Source: Tetragonia tetragonoides
Taxonomy: Eukaryota; Streptophyta; Magnoliopsida; Caryophyllales; Aizoaceae
DNA: 64,000 bases
Direction: 5' to 3'
Assembly: GCA_038025085.1 (NCBI GenBank)
Contig: CM076147.1
Span: 41,848,766-41,912,765, forward strand
The notes under the pieces were generated by a model. The model saw only the letters and a program-made list of their open reading frames with translations, had not been told where the DNA came from and did no database searches. Both the position numbers and the translations under genes were made by a program. Positions within the stretch are counted from its first letter, which is position 1. Each line of letters begins with the position of its first letter. Shown here one piece after another: positions 1 through 10,990 of this stretch.

Positions 1-230
1 AAAGTAAAAAAGACTAATATCAGACACTACTTTGACCATGAATATTTATGATTTCATAATTATAGAACTTATAATAAGATAATGATATTTTGAAAATATT
101 ATTTAAAATAAATCTAACAATACTATTTTCACATAGTAAAACTCTGTAACTTTTCACAAATAAGTAGTTAAAGTTCACAAACTTTGACCTTAAAAAGTCC
201 AATATAAAGATAAATTTGGGACAAAGGGAG
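1..230. mobile_element. Stowaway-type MITE, right part only
   Basis: The block ends in GGGACAAAGGGAG followed by TA (231-232), a slightly decayed form of the Stowaway terminal repeat (CTCCCTCCGTCCC family) with its TA target duplication. The interior carries the phrase AAACTTTGACCTTAAAAAG, which also occurs near the end of the complete element at 8035-8272. The left end lies outside the window. Confidence 0.6.
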
Positions 231-655
231 TAGTATTCCATGGTTCTTGGCTACAGTTGACTCATCTATTTTAGTTACCACTTACTAGATTCTGTTTTAG
301 GAAAGATACTAGATTCTGTTTTAGGGATGATATTAGGGTACAATCCAGATATTTCGTCACTTGTTTGATGATACTTAATATCTTTAGAAATACAAATTTA
401 GGGTACTGATCATGAGAGAAAACAAAAGGAAATAGTTGAAAGCAGCTAGGACTGTTAACAGAATTTTTAACTTCCTTTTTTTTTTTTGTAGTTATGACTT
501 TGTCCTCAAAAACAGAATTTTGTGCTTAGTTTTTAAGTCATGAACTTAACTCTTTTGCATTATCTTGGACTCATCATAGTTTATGACAGCTAAGATCAAA
601 CTTCTTGCATCACAATTCAACAAATTTCAGGGTTTTCCTAGCTAGCTACATCCCT

Positions 656-663
656 TATAAATA
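656..663 (+). promoter_or_regulatory. TATA box candidate of the NAC gene
   Basis: TATAAATA stands about 245 bp before the chosen NAC start codon, in the 233-906 spacer, which otherwise shows only AT-rich, T-tract-containing sequence. A start of transcription about 30 bp further on would give a leader of roughly 220 nt. The phrase TTTGATTTGCAG just before the coding region looks like a 3' splice site, so an intron in the leader is possible. Confidence 0.45.
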
Positions 664-906
664 CACCTAGCTAATATGTACATACATTATTACCAACAAA
701 TTTCAAGAAAAGTCCCCTAGCTAGAAATACACCTACGTACGGTACGTACTTGCTAAGCCCTAATAGATCATATTCTTAGTTTCTTTCTTTGATCACCATT
801 AATATTATATAGAGTATCATCTTGCATTGATAGATAGTTGAATCTCTTTGATTTGCAGCAAGTAATTAAATCATCAAAGTTAACATTCATAGTCATAAGT
901 ATTATT

Positions 907-1956
907 ATGGCTGGTTTTGGACCACTACCCCAAGAAGCTGTAGGATATCAATTTCGTCCTACAGATGTTGAATTGGTTGAATACTTCCTAAAGAGATATG
1001 TTCAAAACCCCCGCTCGCAATCATTCTACCCGGACATCCATGAAACAAGAATCTACGAGAAGCATCCGTCGAAGATTTTCGAGGAGAGTGGAGGAGATAT
1101 GACTTGGGAAGAAGAAGAAGATATAGAAGAAGGTAACAAGAAGTGTTACTTCTTTACACCCTTGATGAAGAACTCATCAAAAAAGGAGGGGAAGAGATGT
1201 ACTCGTTCGATCGAGAATTGTGGAACTTGGAAAGGTGAGAACTCTAAGGAAATAGTAGCTCGATATCCTGGAGAAAAGGCTAGAGTTGTTGGATTCAGGA
1301 AGTATTTCAAATTCATAGCAGATAAGAAAAATAATGATGACAACAAGAACGACTATGAATGGCTTATGCATGAGTACACCCACTTAGACTATGAAGGAAC
1401 GGCTTTGTGCCGTATAACTAGGAAAGTGGTGAACAAGAAGAGAATAATAACATCAGATGATGATGATGGCCGTAAACGCAGCAAAATCGACGAGGTAGCT
1501 TCGAGCAAGAACATCAATGGTGTTTATGATGTTCATATTCATCAACAACTTGAAGAAGTACTAGTCAATAAGGAGGATCATCAACCTATGATCAGTATGG
1601 GTGAGCCTATAGCTAGCTGCTTTGAAAAGGATGAAACAACGTACATTAACTACTTAGAAGATGTACTCATCGGTGGTAATGATGATGATGATCATCATAT
1701 TCATCAACCTGAAGAAGTTATCAATATGGAGCCAAGTGGTGTTATTAAGGACTTGCCACCGTTACCAAATACTACTATGGCGGATCAACCTGCTATGATG
1801 ATCAATAATATGGGTGAGCATATAGCTAGCTTTGAACAGGAAACAATGTTCGGTAATGAGGACTTTGATGGTATGACAATGGAAGATGTAGTCGATCTTA
1901 TTGATTTCAATGTCGACGACCACCAAGAAGCAGAAGCAGAGCTGTTTCCCTGGTGA
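907..1956 (+). CDS. NAC-domain transcription factor, divergent and intronless
   Basis: A 349-residue protein with an N-terminal NAC DNA-binding domain and a long acidic tail; it is expected to be a nuclear transcription factor. The NAC subdomains follow in order: A (GYQFRPTDVELVEYFLKRY, near residue 12), B (FYPDIHETRIYEKHPSKIF), C (CYFFTP...GTWKG), D (ARVVGFRKYFKF...YEWLMHEY) and E (LCRITRKV), ending near residue 175. The usual LPPGFRFHPTDEEL start is altered to LPQEAVGYQFRPTDVEL. The open frame extends upstream only to a TTG, so the first ATG (907) is chosen. The tail contains two related segments, each with HIHQ, EEV and MGE(P/H)IAS, which suggests an internal duplication. Most NAC genes have two introns in the domain; this one has none. 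No membrane anchor is seen. Target genes cannot be named. Confidence 0.85.
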   Translation: MAGFGPLPQEAVGYQFRPTDVELVEYFLKRYVQNPRSQSFYPDIHETRIYEKHPSKIFEESGGDMTWEEEEDIEEGNKKCYFFTPLMKNSSKKEGKRCTRSIENCGTWKGENSKEIVARYPGEKARVVGFRKYFKFIADKKNNDDNKNDYEWLMHEYTHLDYEGTALCRITRKVVNKKRIITSDDDDGRKRSKIDEVASSKNINGVYDVHIHQQLEEVLVNKEDHQPMISMGEPIASCFEKDETTYINYLEDVLIGGNDDDDHHIHQPEEVINMEPSGVIKDLPPLPNTTMADQPAMMINNMGEHIASFEQETMFGNEDFDGMTMEDVVDLIDFNVDDHQEAEAELFPW

Positions 1957-2232
1957 TCTGTCGCCGTTGGCATGTACCCCAGATGTTGCTGCAATGGATT
2001 AATAGGGAGTATGTATGAGTTTTATTTGTAGCTTTGTTCTTAGTGTTGTAATTTTTCTCGTGTGTATGTTTTGTATCTTTATTGTTTAGCCTTGTTCTAG
2101 CAGATGATTGAATCGTTGTTGTATTCAACCCTTCCTAGAAGGTGGGGATACAACAATGAATGATGCTTATGATGAACAAGTGCTTAGGCATTCTTTGTAA
2201 TCCTCTTCTTCTTGTTTAAAGACTGACTTATT

Positions 2233-2238
2233 AATAAA
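2233..2238 (+). terminator. Polyadenylation signal of the NAC gene
   Basis: AATAAA lies 277 bp after the NAC stop codon in T-rich sequence, a normal plant 3'-end setting. It is the first perfect hexamer downstream of the gene on this strand. Confidence 0.45.
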
Positions 2239-2314
2239 ATGAGAAAGCTTAGTGATCAAAAAGATGTTGGATAATTGGCTTTTGGCGTTTCCGATTAATT
2301 GTTAATAGAATAAG

Positions 2315-2317
<3 letters not shown>

Positions 2318-2375
<58 letters not shown>
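2318..2375. repeat. (TA)n microsatellite
   Basis: About 29 uninterrupted TA dinucleotides, between the convergent NAC and APC10 genes. Likely polymorphic in length. Confidence 0.95.
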
Positions 2376-2377
<2 letters not shown>

Positions 2378-3019
2378 AAGTTAATTTTATTTTTTTTTTG
2401 CTCGTTACGTAAGAAGTTTTTTTTTTTTGAATTAGCATGCTTGAGTAATTAATGTTTTTAAGTTAGTGCTTATATTTTGATTACTGTGCGTAATATTGAA
2501 TGTGCAGATTGTAACATTGCATACATGAGTAAGCTTCAGTTGAAGCGGGAACAAAACGACTATGATGCACTATTACTTCAATACTGGCCATTTTGTAGTT
2601 CTGTTTTTTCAAGATGTTTCTGCTCTTGAAGAAATCCATCATATGTGCCACTGGTACCACTTCAAATTCTAATGGTCTCACTTCCTCATTCAGTGGTCTA
2701 CTTAATCTTAGATACAAGTGAAATGAGCCAATTTTCATCAGGCGAATATACTGAAGTACAGTTTATCAAAGCACGAGAGTACGAGACCTCCAGTATATCA
2801 ACAGCTTGTATATTAAATCTTGCAATGGCATCTGTTCCATGAACAATACTTCGAGGTACTTCATAGCATTTGCAATAAGACAATGCTTAATCAAAGGTTA
2901 CCTTGGCCGTGGCCAAACAGAGCATTGCCCTATGTCATCTCGTGTGGGGGGTAGGGGGGCCTTAGTATGGAGGACAAGTTGTCACGATACAGGCAGAGCA
3001 GCATCTTGACATCCTCATC
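2376..3019. other. Spacer / 3' UTR of APC10
   Basis: No coding sequence is supported. The segment directly after the APC10 stop on the minus strand is probably its 3' UTR. The small open frames here on both strands match no family I know. Confidence 0.4.
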
Positions 3020-5347
3020 TCATCTCACAGTGGAGTATGTCACAAACTCAGCAGAGGTGAACTGAAATGGTTGATGCGGAATAGGATTCCTGTTCCAGAT
3101 CACAGCCAATCATTTAGCGAGAAACCAAGCAACAAATAAGAAAACGCTTACAAAATCAAATAGCATGGTAACATACGATCGAGGTCCATAAACTTTGATC
3201 TGGCGAACATGGGTATCTCTCCCATTAAGGTGATTTGACAAAACAGCGATCTGTCGCATGAAAGTATTAACAAAAGTTTCCCTGCCAAATAATAGAAGAC
3301 TCGTCAGTAACAGTAACTGGCTCATAGCGAATGGTGAACAGACCTATACAATTTTAAGACAACTAGTTTCACAGACAATAGAGAAGTTCCAGTTCCAGAA
3401 GAGATACACCCTGGTATCTTTGATATACTCTTTGCTCCAGTGATACTAATATACTATTGCTTGGAGTCTTTGATGCTTCTTCTGTTTCCTTCTGATGAAG
3501 AAATATGAAACGGACATACAGACTCACATTAATGAACAAGGCATGGATAGAATCTATGTGGTTCAAAAAATGATTTCAATGAGGCAAAGTTTTGGGGTAC
3601 TGTAGGATATGTACAAAATTGTACGGAAATGTCAGATCAATGACGACGAAATTAAGAACTTCCACACATCTATCGCCAGGTGCAGAAAGTATGTTTCCTT
3701 TACAACCTCCACTCACCCATAGCAAATCACACCGTTGAGTGATAGCAATACACCCATGCATCATCTCAACATGAATTCTATGCTAAATTACTACTTCCGC
3801 AGAACCACAGGAGTTAGACCAGTAGCCTCTCAGCTACCTCTATCTTTGTTCTTTATTCACGCTTCTGTGTTTTTCATGTAATTCATTCAAGTAGCAGGTC
3901 ATACACTCGCAAAGTCAAGATGTATGGGCTTACTTAATCATGTTTCGAGTGATGTAGTATCAACAACCAGAAACTTCAGCAAACGTTATACGATATCTAT
4001 GTAAAAAGGTAATGTCAAAACCAAACAACAACTTAAGACAGGACATATGCTTTGAGTTAAACATCCCTGTTTGAGACTGGTTACCTCCACAAAAGAAGCA
4101 AATATGAGTCATGGAACAAAATATTCTTTGCAAGTGCCGTACCTTGGATCATTTCCAGATAATGATATGTACACCCAACCAGCTGGCTTGACAAGTTCCA
4201 CTGTCTTTATTTCCTACATATGTGAAAAGAAAAATGCTGGAATGACAGGACATTAAACATATAAAGTGACAGTACGAAGAAGTTGCATGATGCAGAGTGC
4301 CGCAGCCACAAACAAATTCTACTTGTGCTTAGCTAGGAATGTCCTGGTCTGAACATTTACCATAATGTCTGAAGAATTGGCTTTATATATGTCTTTGATA
4401 ACTTTTGAATACTTTTTGGGCTTAGTTTACAGTTGCATAGAAAGTCATAATAATCAGCACAACATAGATAAGCATCAAAAAATTTGATTTAGGGTTCTTG
4501 AGTCTAAAAGAGCCAAAATTCAAAGTACCTCCACAAAATCTCATCTAACTACAAAATACACAATAGAAATATTTAACAGGCTCTCTACAAAAAATTATTA
4601 TTATCACATGGTTTCACTGCGGATAATTTTTTTGTTATTTCATCTTTTTTTGGTCCCAATTAGGAATAGAATGGGAAAACTTAGGGTTCTTGAGTCTAAA
4701 AGAGTCAAAATTTATAGTACCTCCACGAAATTTCACCTAACTACAAAATAAACAAAAAGTAATAATAATTTAACAAAAAAATAAGTAATTTCCAGAAAAT
4801 TACCTTGACATTATGAAATCCATCACCAGCTCGAATAGAGATTTTGCTAGGCGTGTAACTCTCATCAAGCTTGAAATCAACATAGAGCACAATTAACTAC
4901 AATAAAGAAAAACAGTTCCAATCAACAATCAGTCACAAATAGCACCAGAATAACAAGAAAATGACGAATGAAATTCATAGAGTAAATTTTTATTTTTTTT
5001 TGGGGGGTGAATTACTTGTAATTTGACTTTCTTCTGGAATTGAATGTTTATGAGATGAGGTTGTGCTCCATCAGATCTGCAAAATCACACATAAGTAAAA
5101 ACCCTACAAATTTAGTTCATTCCATAAGAGAGAAATTAAGGGAGAGAGAGAAATGGAAACTGAACTGCCAATAAGTGTCGAAATTGTCGTCACGAAGACA
5201 TTGAACGCCATTGCCAGGTTTACAAGAGCTAACACTCCAAGCAGCGTTTTTGGTCAATTCTCTAAGGTCACCATCAACAATGAGATGTTTGGTACCACCA
5301 ATGAGTTTTCCTTCATCTTCACCCTCAGATGATGCAGTTGTTGCCAT
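3020..5347 (-). CDS. APC10: Anaphase-promoting complex subunit 10 (DOC1)
   Basis: A complete six-exon gene encoding 193 residues, the normal plant length (about 192). Exons, in transcript order: 5347-5166, 5076-5016, 4896-4804, 4213-4143, 3281-3177, 3089-3020. All introns are GT/AG and phases join exactly. The protein is the DOC/APC10 domain, the substrate-recognition and processivity subunit of the APC/C ubiquitin ligase, which acts in the nucleus on cyclins and securin together with CDC20/CDH1 co-activators. Recognisable stretches are [14 protein letters not shown] near residue 35, [20 protein letters not shown], the core [20 protein letters not shown], then [11 protein letters not shown], and the C-terminal [14 protein letters not shown]. 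The terminal VR resembles the IR-like tail that docks on APC3. The start ATG opens the acidic N-terminus [14 protein letters not shown], typical of plant APC10. It looks intact and functional. Confidence 0.96.
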
Positions 5348-5709
5348 TTTGATATTTCAAGGTTTGCTGTGTTAAATTTACCCAATTTGAATTGCTCACT
5401 TTGGTTTACTAACAAGGGCTGTGGTCTATAAACACTATTGGGCCAAAAACGTTGGGCTGGAAGTCATATTGGAGTAAGAGCCAAGCGCCAGTCTATCTTC
5501 ATCACATCACGTTCGAATGGAAAACTGGGCCAGCCATTCTTTCGTTTTTCTTTTTGCTTTTTTTTTTTATCTTCTGGGCCAGTCATTTTATATTTTACTG
5601 AATGTTTAAGAAACGATTTATAGCCCTTTATTAACAAATTTGGGAATACTCTACCAGTGCTATAATCATAGTAGATAATAGATCGAAATGAACTAATTAC
5701 ATCATAAAT
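5348..5709. other. APC10 upstream region
   Basis: The promoter and 5' UTR of APC10 (minus strand) should lie here. I see no convincing TATA box and no gene. Confidence 0.35.
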
Positions 5710-7790
5710 TTATTGATACAAAATCTGGGTGCCCCATGTCCCAGCGAGCACCACGTCCCATATCCCAACGCCCATGTGTCCATGTTTCATGGATGAAATC
5801 GGAGTTTGGGGACCCGAATGACCATCTCGAGGAACTGGAGGTCCTCTAGAGTGACGATAGACCCCCCGAAAAAGTTTGGGCAAAACCAGAAACCGAACCC
5901 CAGAAAGCCGAAAATCAAAGACTATAATCCCACGTTTTTGGGGCTTCCGAGAGGCCCTGCAACGAAGGTGTATATTTTCGTACCACATCGCAAGGGACAT
6001 CTTTAGGGAACATAAGAGACCACCGGGGTCCGTTATCGGGTCCCTAATAGGCTTGTAAGGGCGTTTTTATGGAACACCAATGTAAGGGTCATAACAAAAG
6101 GCATTGGTCATATCGAAGTTCAGGGATCTGGATGGCCCTCCCCGGGCACCGAGGGTCCTTTAGGAGAAATTATTGCATAGTACAGGAGTATTGTTCCCTC
6201 CTCTCACAAAATAAGTGGAGCCCACTCCAAATTCAAATTGGTAATTTTCTATTTTGTGAAAGGAGGGAGCAGTGCTCCTGGATTACACAATAATTCCTCG
6301 TCTTTTAGGGTCAAGATAGACCCCCTAGAGAATTTTGGGCAAAAATGACACCCGACCCCCCGCAAGCCGAAAATAAAGGCTATAATCCACTTTTTTGGGC
6401 TTCCAAGAGGTCCCGTAACGACTGTGTATATTTTCGCACCACATCGCACGGAACACCCCTAGGGGACATGGGAGGCCCTCGGGGTCGCTTACCCGGTCTC
6501 TAATAGGCTTGGAAGGGCGTCTTATGGGACACCAGTGTAAGAGATGGAACACCAAACAAATGGGTGATATTGAAGTTCGAATATCCGGATGACCCTCCCG
6601 GGGTAACGAGGGTACTCTAGGGTCATGATAGGCCCCCAGAGAAATTTGAGCATAAATGACACCCGGGCCCGGGAAGCTGAAAACGAAGGCTATCCACGTT
6701 TTTGGGGCTTCCGAGAGGCCCCGGAACGAAAGTAGATATTTTCGCACCACATCGCACGGAACACCTATAGGGGACATGGGAGGCACTCGGGGATGCTTAT
6801 CTGGTCCCTGATAGGCTTGGAAGGGCGTTTTACGGGACACTGATGTAAGAGTCGATACACCCAAGGCATGGGTGATATCGAAGTTCGGGGATGCGGATGA
6901 TTATCGCAGAGCATCGAGGGTCCGTTAGTGTCATGATAGACCCCCTGTAGAAGTTTTAGGAAAAAATGATACACGAGCCCCGGGAAGTAGAAAATAAAGA
7001 CTATAATCCACGTTTTTGGGGCTTCCACAAGGCCCCGTAACGAAGGTGGATATTTTCGCACCACATCGCACGAAACTCCAATAGGGGACATGGGAGGCCT
7101 TCGGGGTCGCTTACCCAGTCTCTGATAAGCTTGGATGGGCGTCTTATGGGTCACTAGTGTAAGAGATGGAACACCAAAGGAATGGGTGATATCAAAATTC
7201 GGGTATCCGGATGACCCTCCTGGGGCACCAAATTTCCTGTAGGGTCATGATACACCTCCCAGAGAAATTTGGGCAAAAATGACACCCGGGCCCGGGAAGC
7301 TGAAAATGAAGGCTATAATCCACGTTTTTTGGGCCTCCGAGAGGCCCCGGAACGAAAGTGGATATTTTCGCACCACATCACACGGAACACCCCTAAAGGA
7401 CATGGGAGGCCCTCAGGGTTGCTTATTTGGTCCATGATAGGCTTGGAAGGGCGTTTTACGGGACACTGGTGTAATTATAAGAGTCGAAACACCCAAGGCA
7501 TCGGGGATATCGAAATTCAGGGGTTCAGATGATTATCCCGGAGCACCGAGGGTCCACTAGGGTTATGATAGACCCCCTGGAGAAGCTTAGGAAAAAATGA
7601 CACCCGAGCTCCGGGAAGTTGAAAATGAAGGCTATAAAATACGTTTTTTGAGCTTCCGGTAGGCCCCGAAACGAAGGTGGATATTTTTGCACCACATCAC
7701 ACATGACAACCCTAGGGGACATGAGAGGGCTTCAGGGTAGGTTATTGGGTCCTTGGCTAGGCTTGGAAGGGCCTCTTACTAGACATCGGA
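5710..7790. repeat. Tandem array of a ~310-bp unit, first locus
   Basis: At least six diverged head-to-tail units. Landmark phrases recur in fixed order: GGCTTGGAAGGGCGT near 6502, 6810, 7124, 7437 and 7756; GACATGGGAGGC near 6468, 6775, 7089 and 7400 (spacings 307, 314, 311); and GCACCACATCGCACGG plus CGTTTTTGGGGCTTCC in each unit. The units are GC-richer than the surroundings. Long open frames on the minus strand reflect the repeat phase and contain no known domain. A second group of units, in the opposite orientation, occurs at 42430-46480. The family is not one I recognise. Confidence 0.9.
6164..6299. mobile_element. Mutator-like MITE inside the repeat array
   Basis: A 136-bp insertion interrupts one repeat unit. 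Its ends are imperfect inverted repeats of about 45 bp, opening GAGAAATTATTG on the left and, in reverse complement, GAGGAATTATTG on the right; a further pair around CACAAAATA and TATTTTGTG extends the foldback. It is flanked by 9-bp direct repeats, GTCCTTTAG (6155-6163) and GTCTTTTAG (6300-6308), which match the sequence expected at this place in the uninterrupted unit. A 9-bp duplication with G-initial ends is the Mutator-like signature. The element is non-coding. Confidence 0.7.
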
Positions 7791-7792
7791 GG

Positions 7793-8005
7793 CTAATCCA
7801 CGGTTTTGGTTGCCGAGCATGGCTCCCTACCACCTTGTGCCACCAAACCTACCCCCAAGCCTTCTCTATTATCATAAATTCATAGTGAGATCTCATAAAT
7901 TTTCCCAATTTGTTTGTAGTATTTTCTAATTATTATTTTTTGATATTTTTTCTATTTTTCAGCGTATTTTTTGATTAAAAATTAAATTAAATACCTATAT
8001 TTTGT
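7793..8005. repeat. Diverged direct repeat, copy 1
   Basis: About 210 bp resembling 8503-8705 in the same orientation. Shared features, in order, are a CCAC(G/A)GTTTT start, GAGCATG/AAGCATG, TGCCACCAAA, a TCTCTA(T/C)TAT segment, a T-rich TTTCTAATATT tract, then TTAAATTAAATA. The two copies flank the Stowaway MITE at 8035. Confidence 0.65.
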
Positions 8006-8034
8006 TAAAAAAAATGGTTTTCCGTAACTTAATA

Positions 8035-8272
8035 CTTCCTCCGTCCCATGAAAATATTTACACTAGTTTTTTCACGGTCTTCAAGACTCTACTTTGACCG
8101 TAAATAATTTCAATTATATGAATATTTTAATTATAAAATTGTATTTAAGATGAATCCAACAAAAGTATTTTTACATTATAAATCTTTACATTTTTTAACA
8201 TATTTATGGTCAAAGTTTGTAAAGTTTGACCTTGAAAAAACTAGTGTTAACATTTTCATGGGACGGAGGAAG
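8035..8272. mobile_element. Complete Stowaway-type MITE
   Basis: A 238-bp element with inverted ends CTTCCTCCGTCCCATGAAAA and its complement ...TTTTCATGGGACGGAGGAAG, flanked by TA duplications (8033-8034 and 8273-8274). The ends fit the Stowaway (Tc1/mariner-derived) consensus. It has no coding capacity. Confidence 0.92.
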
Positions 8273-8502
8273 TAATATACTTGAAAACTTTGAGGTGAAA
8301 CTTTTGAAAAATAATTCTCCAAACTCTCAAAACCCCAATATGAAAGTTATGTACTGGGCATGTCTACTCCTGCAAAAACCACTAAACCTTATAAGACTCT
8401 TTAGTGGGTACTTGTTTGAAAGAGGGATTGTGTGCGAAGGAAGGCAAGCGACACGACATGACATGAAGCTCCTATTGTTATGAAAGATATGCAGTGGGCG
8501 TA

Positions 8503-8705
8503 TCTACTCCACAGTTTTTGGGTACCAAGCATGTCTTTCCATAACCCCCATGCCACCAAATAAATCTACCTCCAAGTCCTCTCTACTATTATACTAAAGT
8601 CCCATAATTTTTCTCAACTTTTTTTAAGCGATTTCTAATATTTTTTTGATATTTTTTTTTTTGAGCGTAACTTTTTAATTAGCAATTAAATTAAATAGTT
8701 TTAAA
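8503..8705. repeat. Diverged direct repeat, copy 2
   Basis: The partner of 7793-8005. The spacing of about 700 bp includes a Stowaway element and about 230 bp of unremarkable sequence. Confidence 0.6.
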
Positions 8706-9944
8706 CAAGTTTTTGTGTTTTTACTTTGTTACTTGTTACCACTCGCTGCCTAATCTTTTTTTTTTGGACACATATGGCATACTCCACACGCTCCCACATA
8801 CGCCACCCCACGCAAGCACGTGTGCCACACATCATATATGCGTTCTATCATTTGACAAATGCCCTATCCAGTTCTAATCTCCCTTAAATAAGTTTAAGTC
8901 AAGGTCCCCCACTAAATCACTATATTGACTTCAATCAATTGATTAACTACTCGTATATTAGTATTGGTTAATTATTAGTATTAGCTTCGAAACCATTGCT
9001 CGACAGACGACAGACGACAGACGACAGCTTCACATATGGAAGGTATGTTAGTATTCCTCCAGGTGGAGATTCTTTCATTCCTCATTCTACACTCTTGAGA
9101 CTATCTGTCATTCCAAAAAACACTCTTGAATAGCAATAATTTAACTATAGGTTCTTGCATATGCATGGACCTAGTATGGATCCTCATAAGGGATGATTCT
9201 TACCCTTTAAAGCGGTTATTTTTTTTATAGGGTGACTACTCTTACTGCTTGCTTTATTATATGGACCAAGTTTATTTAAAACTTTGCGATAACTAAGTAC
9301 CACAAGTCCACAACTGCACAAGATATAGAAATTTTCAAAATTTTAATAGAAGGACTAAGATAAAAGTTTTTTCATATACTATTATTAGTCTACTCATGTT
9401 TTGTGTTTCTTTTTGTTTTTGTTTTTTGGTTGTACTCCCAGTTCCCATATATATAATGATGAAGGTGCATTATACAAGTAGTTCCTATGATGTTAAAAAG
9501 AACTTATAAGATGTACATAGCTACATATGACAATTTTTTTGAACTATGTAATTCCTTCAATTTTTGTTTTTGTAATGATTACATTATTGTTTGTCGTATT
9601 ACGAGTATAAGCTGTTGTTTCTGTAGTAGAATTGTAGGAGTATTAAGTTATTATTTTATTATTGTAGACAACTTTAATCTTCTCTATATAGTTACGGAGT
9701 TACTATTTAACCAAGGAGCATGCATTTTCGTAGTTATTTTGTAGGAAATAAAGATTTATTTATAAGATGTAAAATGGAATAACCATAAACCTTTCTGACA
9801 TCATATATATTTCCTTTCATTCATATGTTACATTCTCCATGTTAAAATGAACGTAAATATCTACTCAACCACATGAAGAGGGAGAGGGATATACATATAT
9901 ATACTAGCTAGGACTGCCCATTACATATATACGTGATACTTCAA
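8706..9944. other. Spacer without recognisable genes
   Basis: AT-rich sequence with T-tracts. The only internal pattern is a short GACAGAC tandem repeat near 9001-9026. The open frame at 9487-9744 is T-rich and of low complexity. The 3' UTR of the SOFL/VUP-like gene (minus strand) presumably occupies the last few hundred bases. Confidence 0.4.
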
Positions 9945-10990
9945 CTAAGAGATCGAATTTAATAACATAGACATTGGAACTAAGCAAAGTCCTTTTCTCC
10001 TTAGTTCTGTCACTGAGAAACCAATGTCAATGCCTTCTGCAGCAGGCAGCTGTGCAAAATGTCCGTTATCCTGCGTTTGAAACAAACCCACAAGACAACT
10101 TCTTGTTGAATCATACTGGCTCTATGCATATAGTCACTCATTACCACCAAAGACCATAAAACTTCAAAAAAAAAAAACAAAAAAAAACTAGTAAACTGCA
10201 AAAGATTTATCCTGCGCGTATAATGCTTATCCTAATATATGTACCTGAGGATATCTGATCATATTGTCCTTCCCCAGCTGCTCGTTCCGGAAATGCTTCG
10301 CTTCATATGCCTGTATTTGACATATTTAATCAAAATGTTGTCAGCTTAATGTTCTCTGGTCATGTCAAGAGGTGAAGAAATATAAACAGTTCATGTCCCT
10401 CTACAGAAAAACCCATTAAGACAGTTCATTTAAATTTTCAGTTACCTGGCAAACAGCTTTACTACCCATCTCATTAGACTTAAAGTACAAATCGTTCAAA
10501 TCATTAACCTATAAAGGGAAAGGAACTGAAAATACCCCAAATATGTATGGCATGTAGCATACAAGAAAACCATATCTTCAAAGAAAACACATGTGAATAC
10601 ACTATGTGATGAATAGCTAATACGTACCTTAGGACTGCGAGCAGGTGAACTAGCAGTATCTTCCAACTCCAGGTCAACAAAACTCGGCCTGGTTTTCCTT
10701 CTTTTAGAGATCAGCTTGTTGCGGCTTTTATGCAACGACAAGCAGGCTGCTGCGACATGCTCACCATGATTATCATCACCGCGCTTTTTCACAGCAGACC
10801 AAGCTGTGTCAGAAACCATTGAGGAGCTTTGGCAACCAGAAGAGGAGGAATCATCTCCTATGTCGTCACCTTTGGCTATGAAGTCTTCAAGGTACAATGT
10901 CCAGCCACTCTCCTGAGAAAAACTATTGGCTGTCGCTCTAGGAGAGAGAGATTTGCTCATGTAATTTGTGGAGTTCATAGAGTCATCCAT
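9945..10990 (-). CDS. SOFL/VUP-like small acidic protein, copy 1
   Basis: Four exons (10990-10628, 10508-10446, 10310-10245, 10070-9945), all phase 0 with GT/AG borders, encode 205 residues. Near residues 26-37 is QESGWTLYLEDF, followed by SSSMVSD near residue 57, a basic KRRK cluster that could be a nuclear localisation signal, then LEDTASSPARSPK. The C-terminus reads LRRKGLCLVPMSML. The SGWTxY plus SMVSD pair is the hallmark of SOB-FIVE-LIKE (SOFL) and VASCULAR-RELATED UNKNOWN PROTEIN (VUP) families, small nuclear plant proteins tied to cytokinin responses and vascular growth; the GLCLVP ending fits VUP better, from memory. The ATG at 10990 is the first in-frame one; the frame upstream offers only TTG. 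A 3' splice site upstream (near 11131) suggests a spliced leader. A paralogue lies at 19391-20219. Family placement is an inference. Confidence 0.7.

Noticed and set aside
838..906. N-terminal extension of the NAC protein (23 residues from TTG)
   Set aside because: It begins at TTG, not ATG; a plant nuclear gene would start at the ATG at 907, where the NAC domain follows at once.
6325..7154. Open frames of 179 and 129 codons on the minus strand
   Set aside because: They lie wholly inside the tandem repeat; the phrase pattern repeats with the DNA period and no domain is present.
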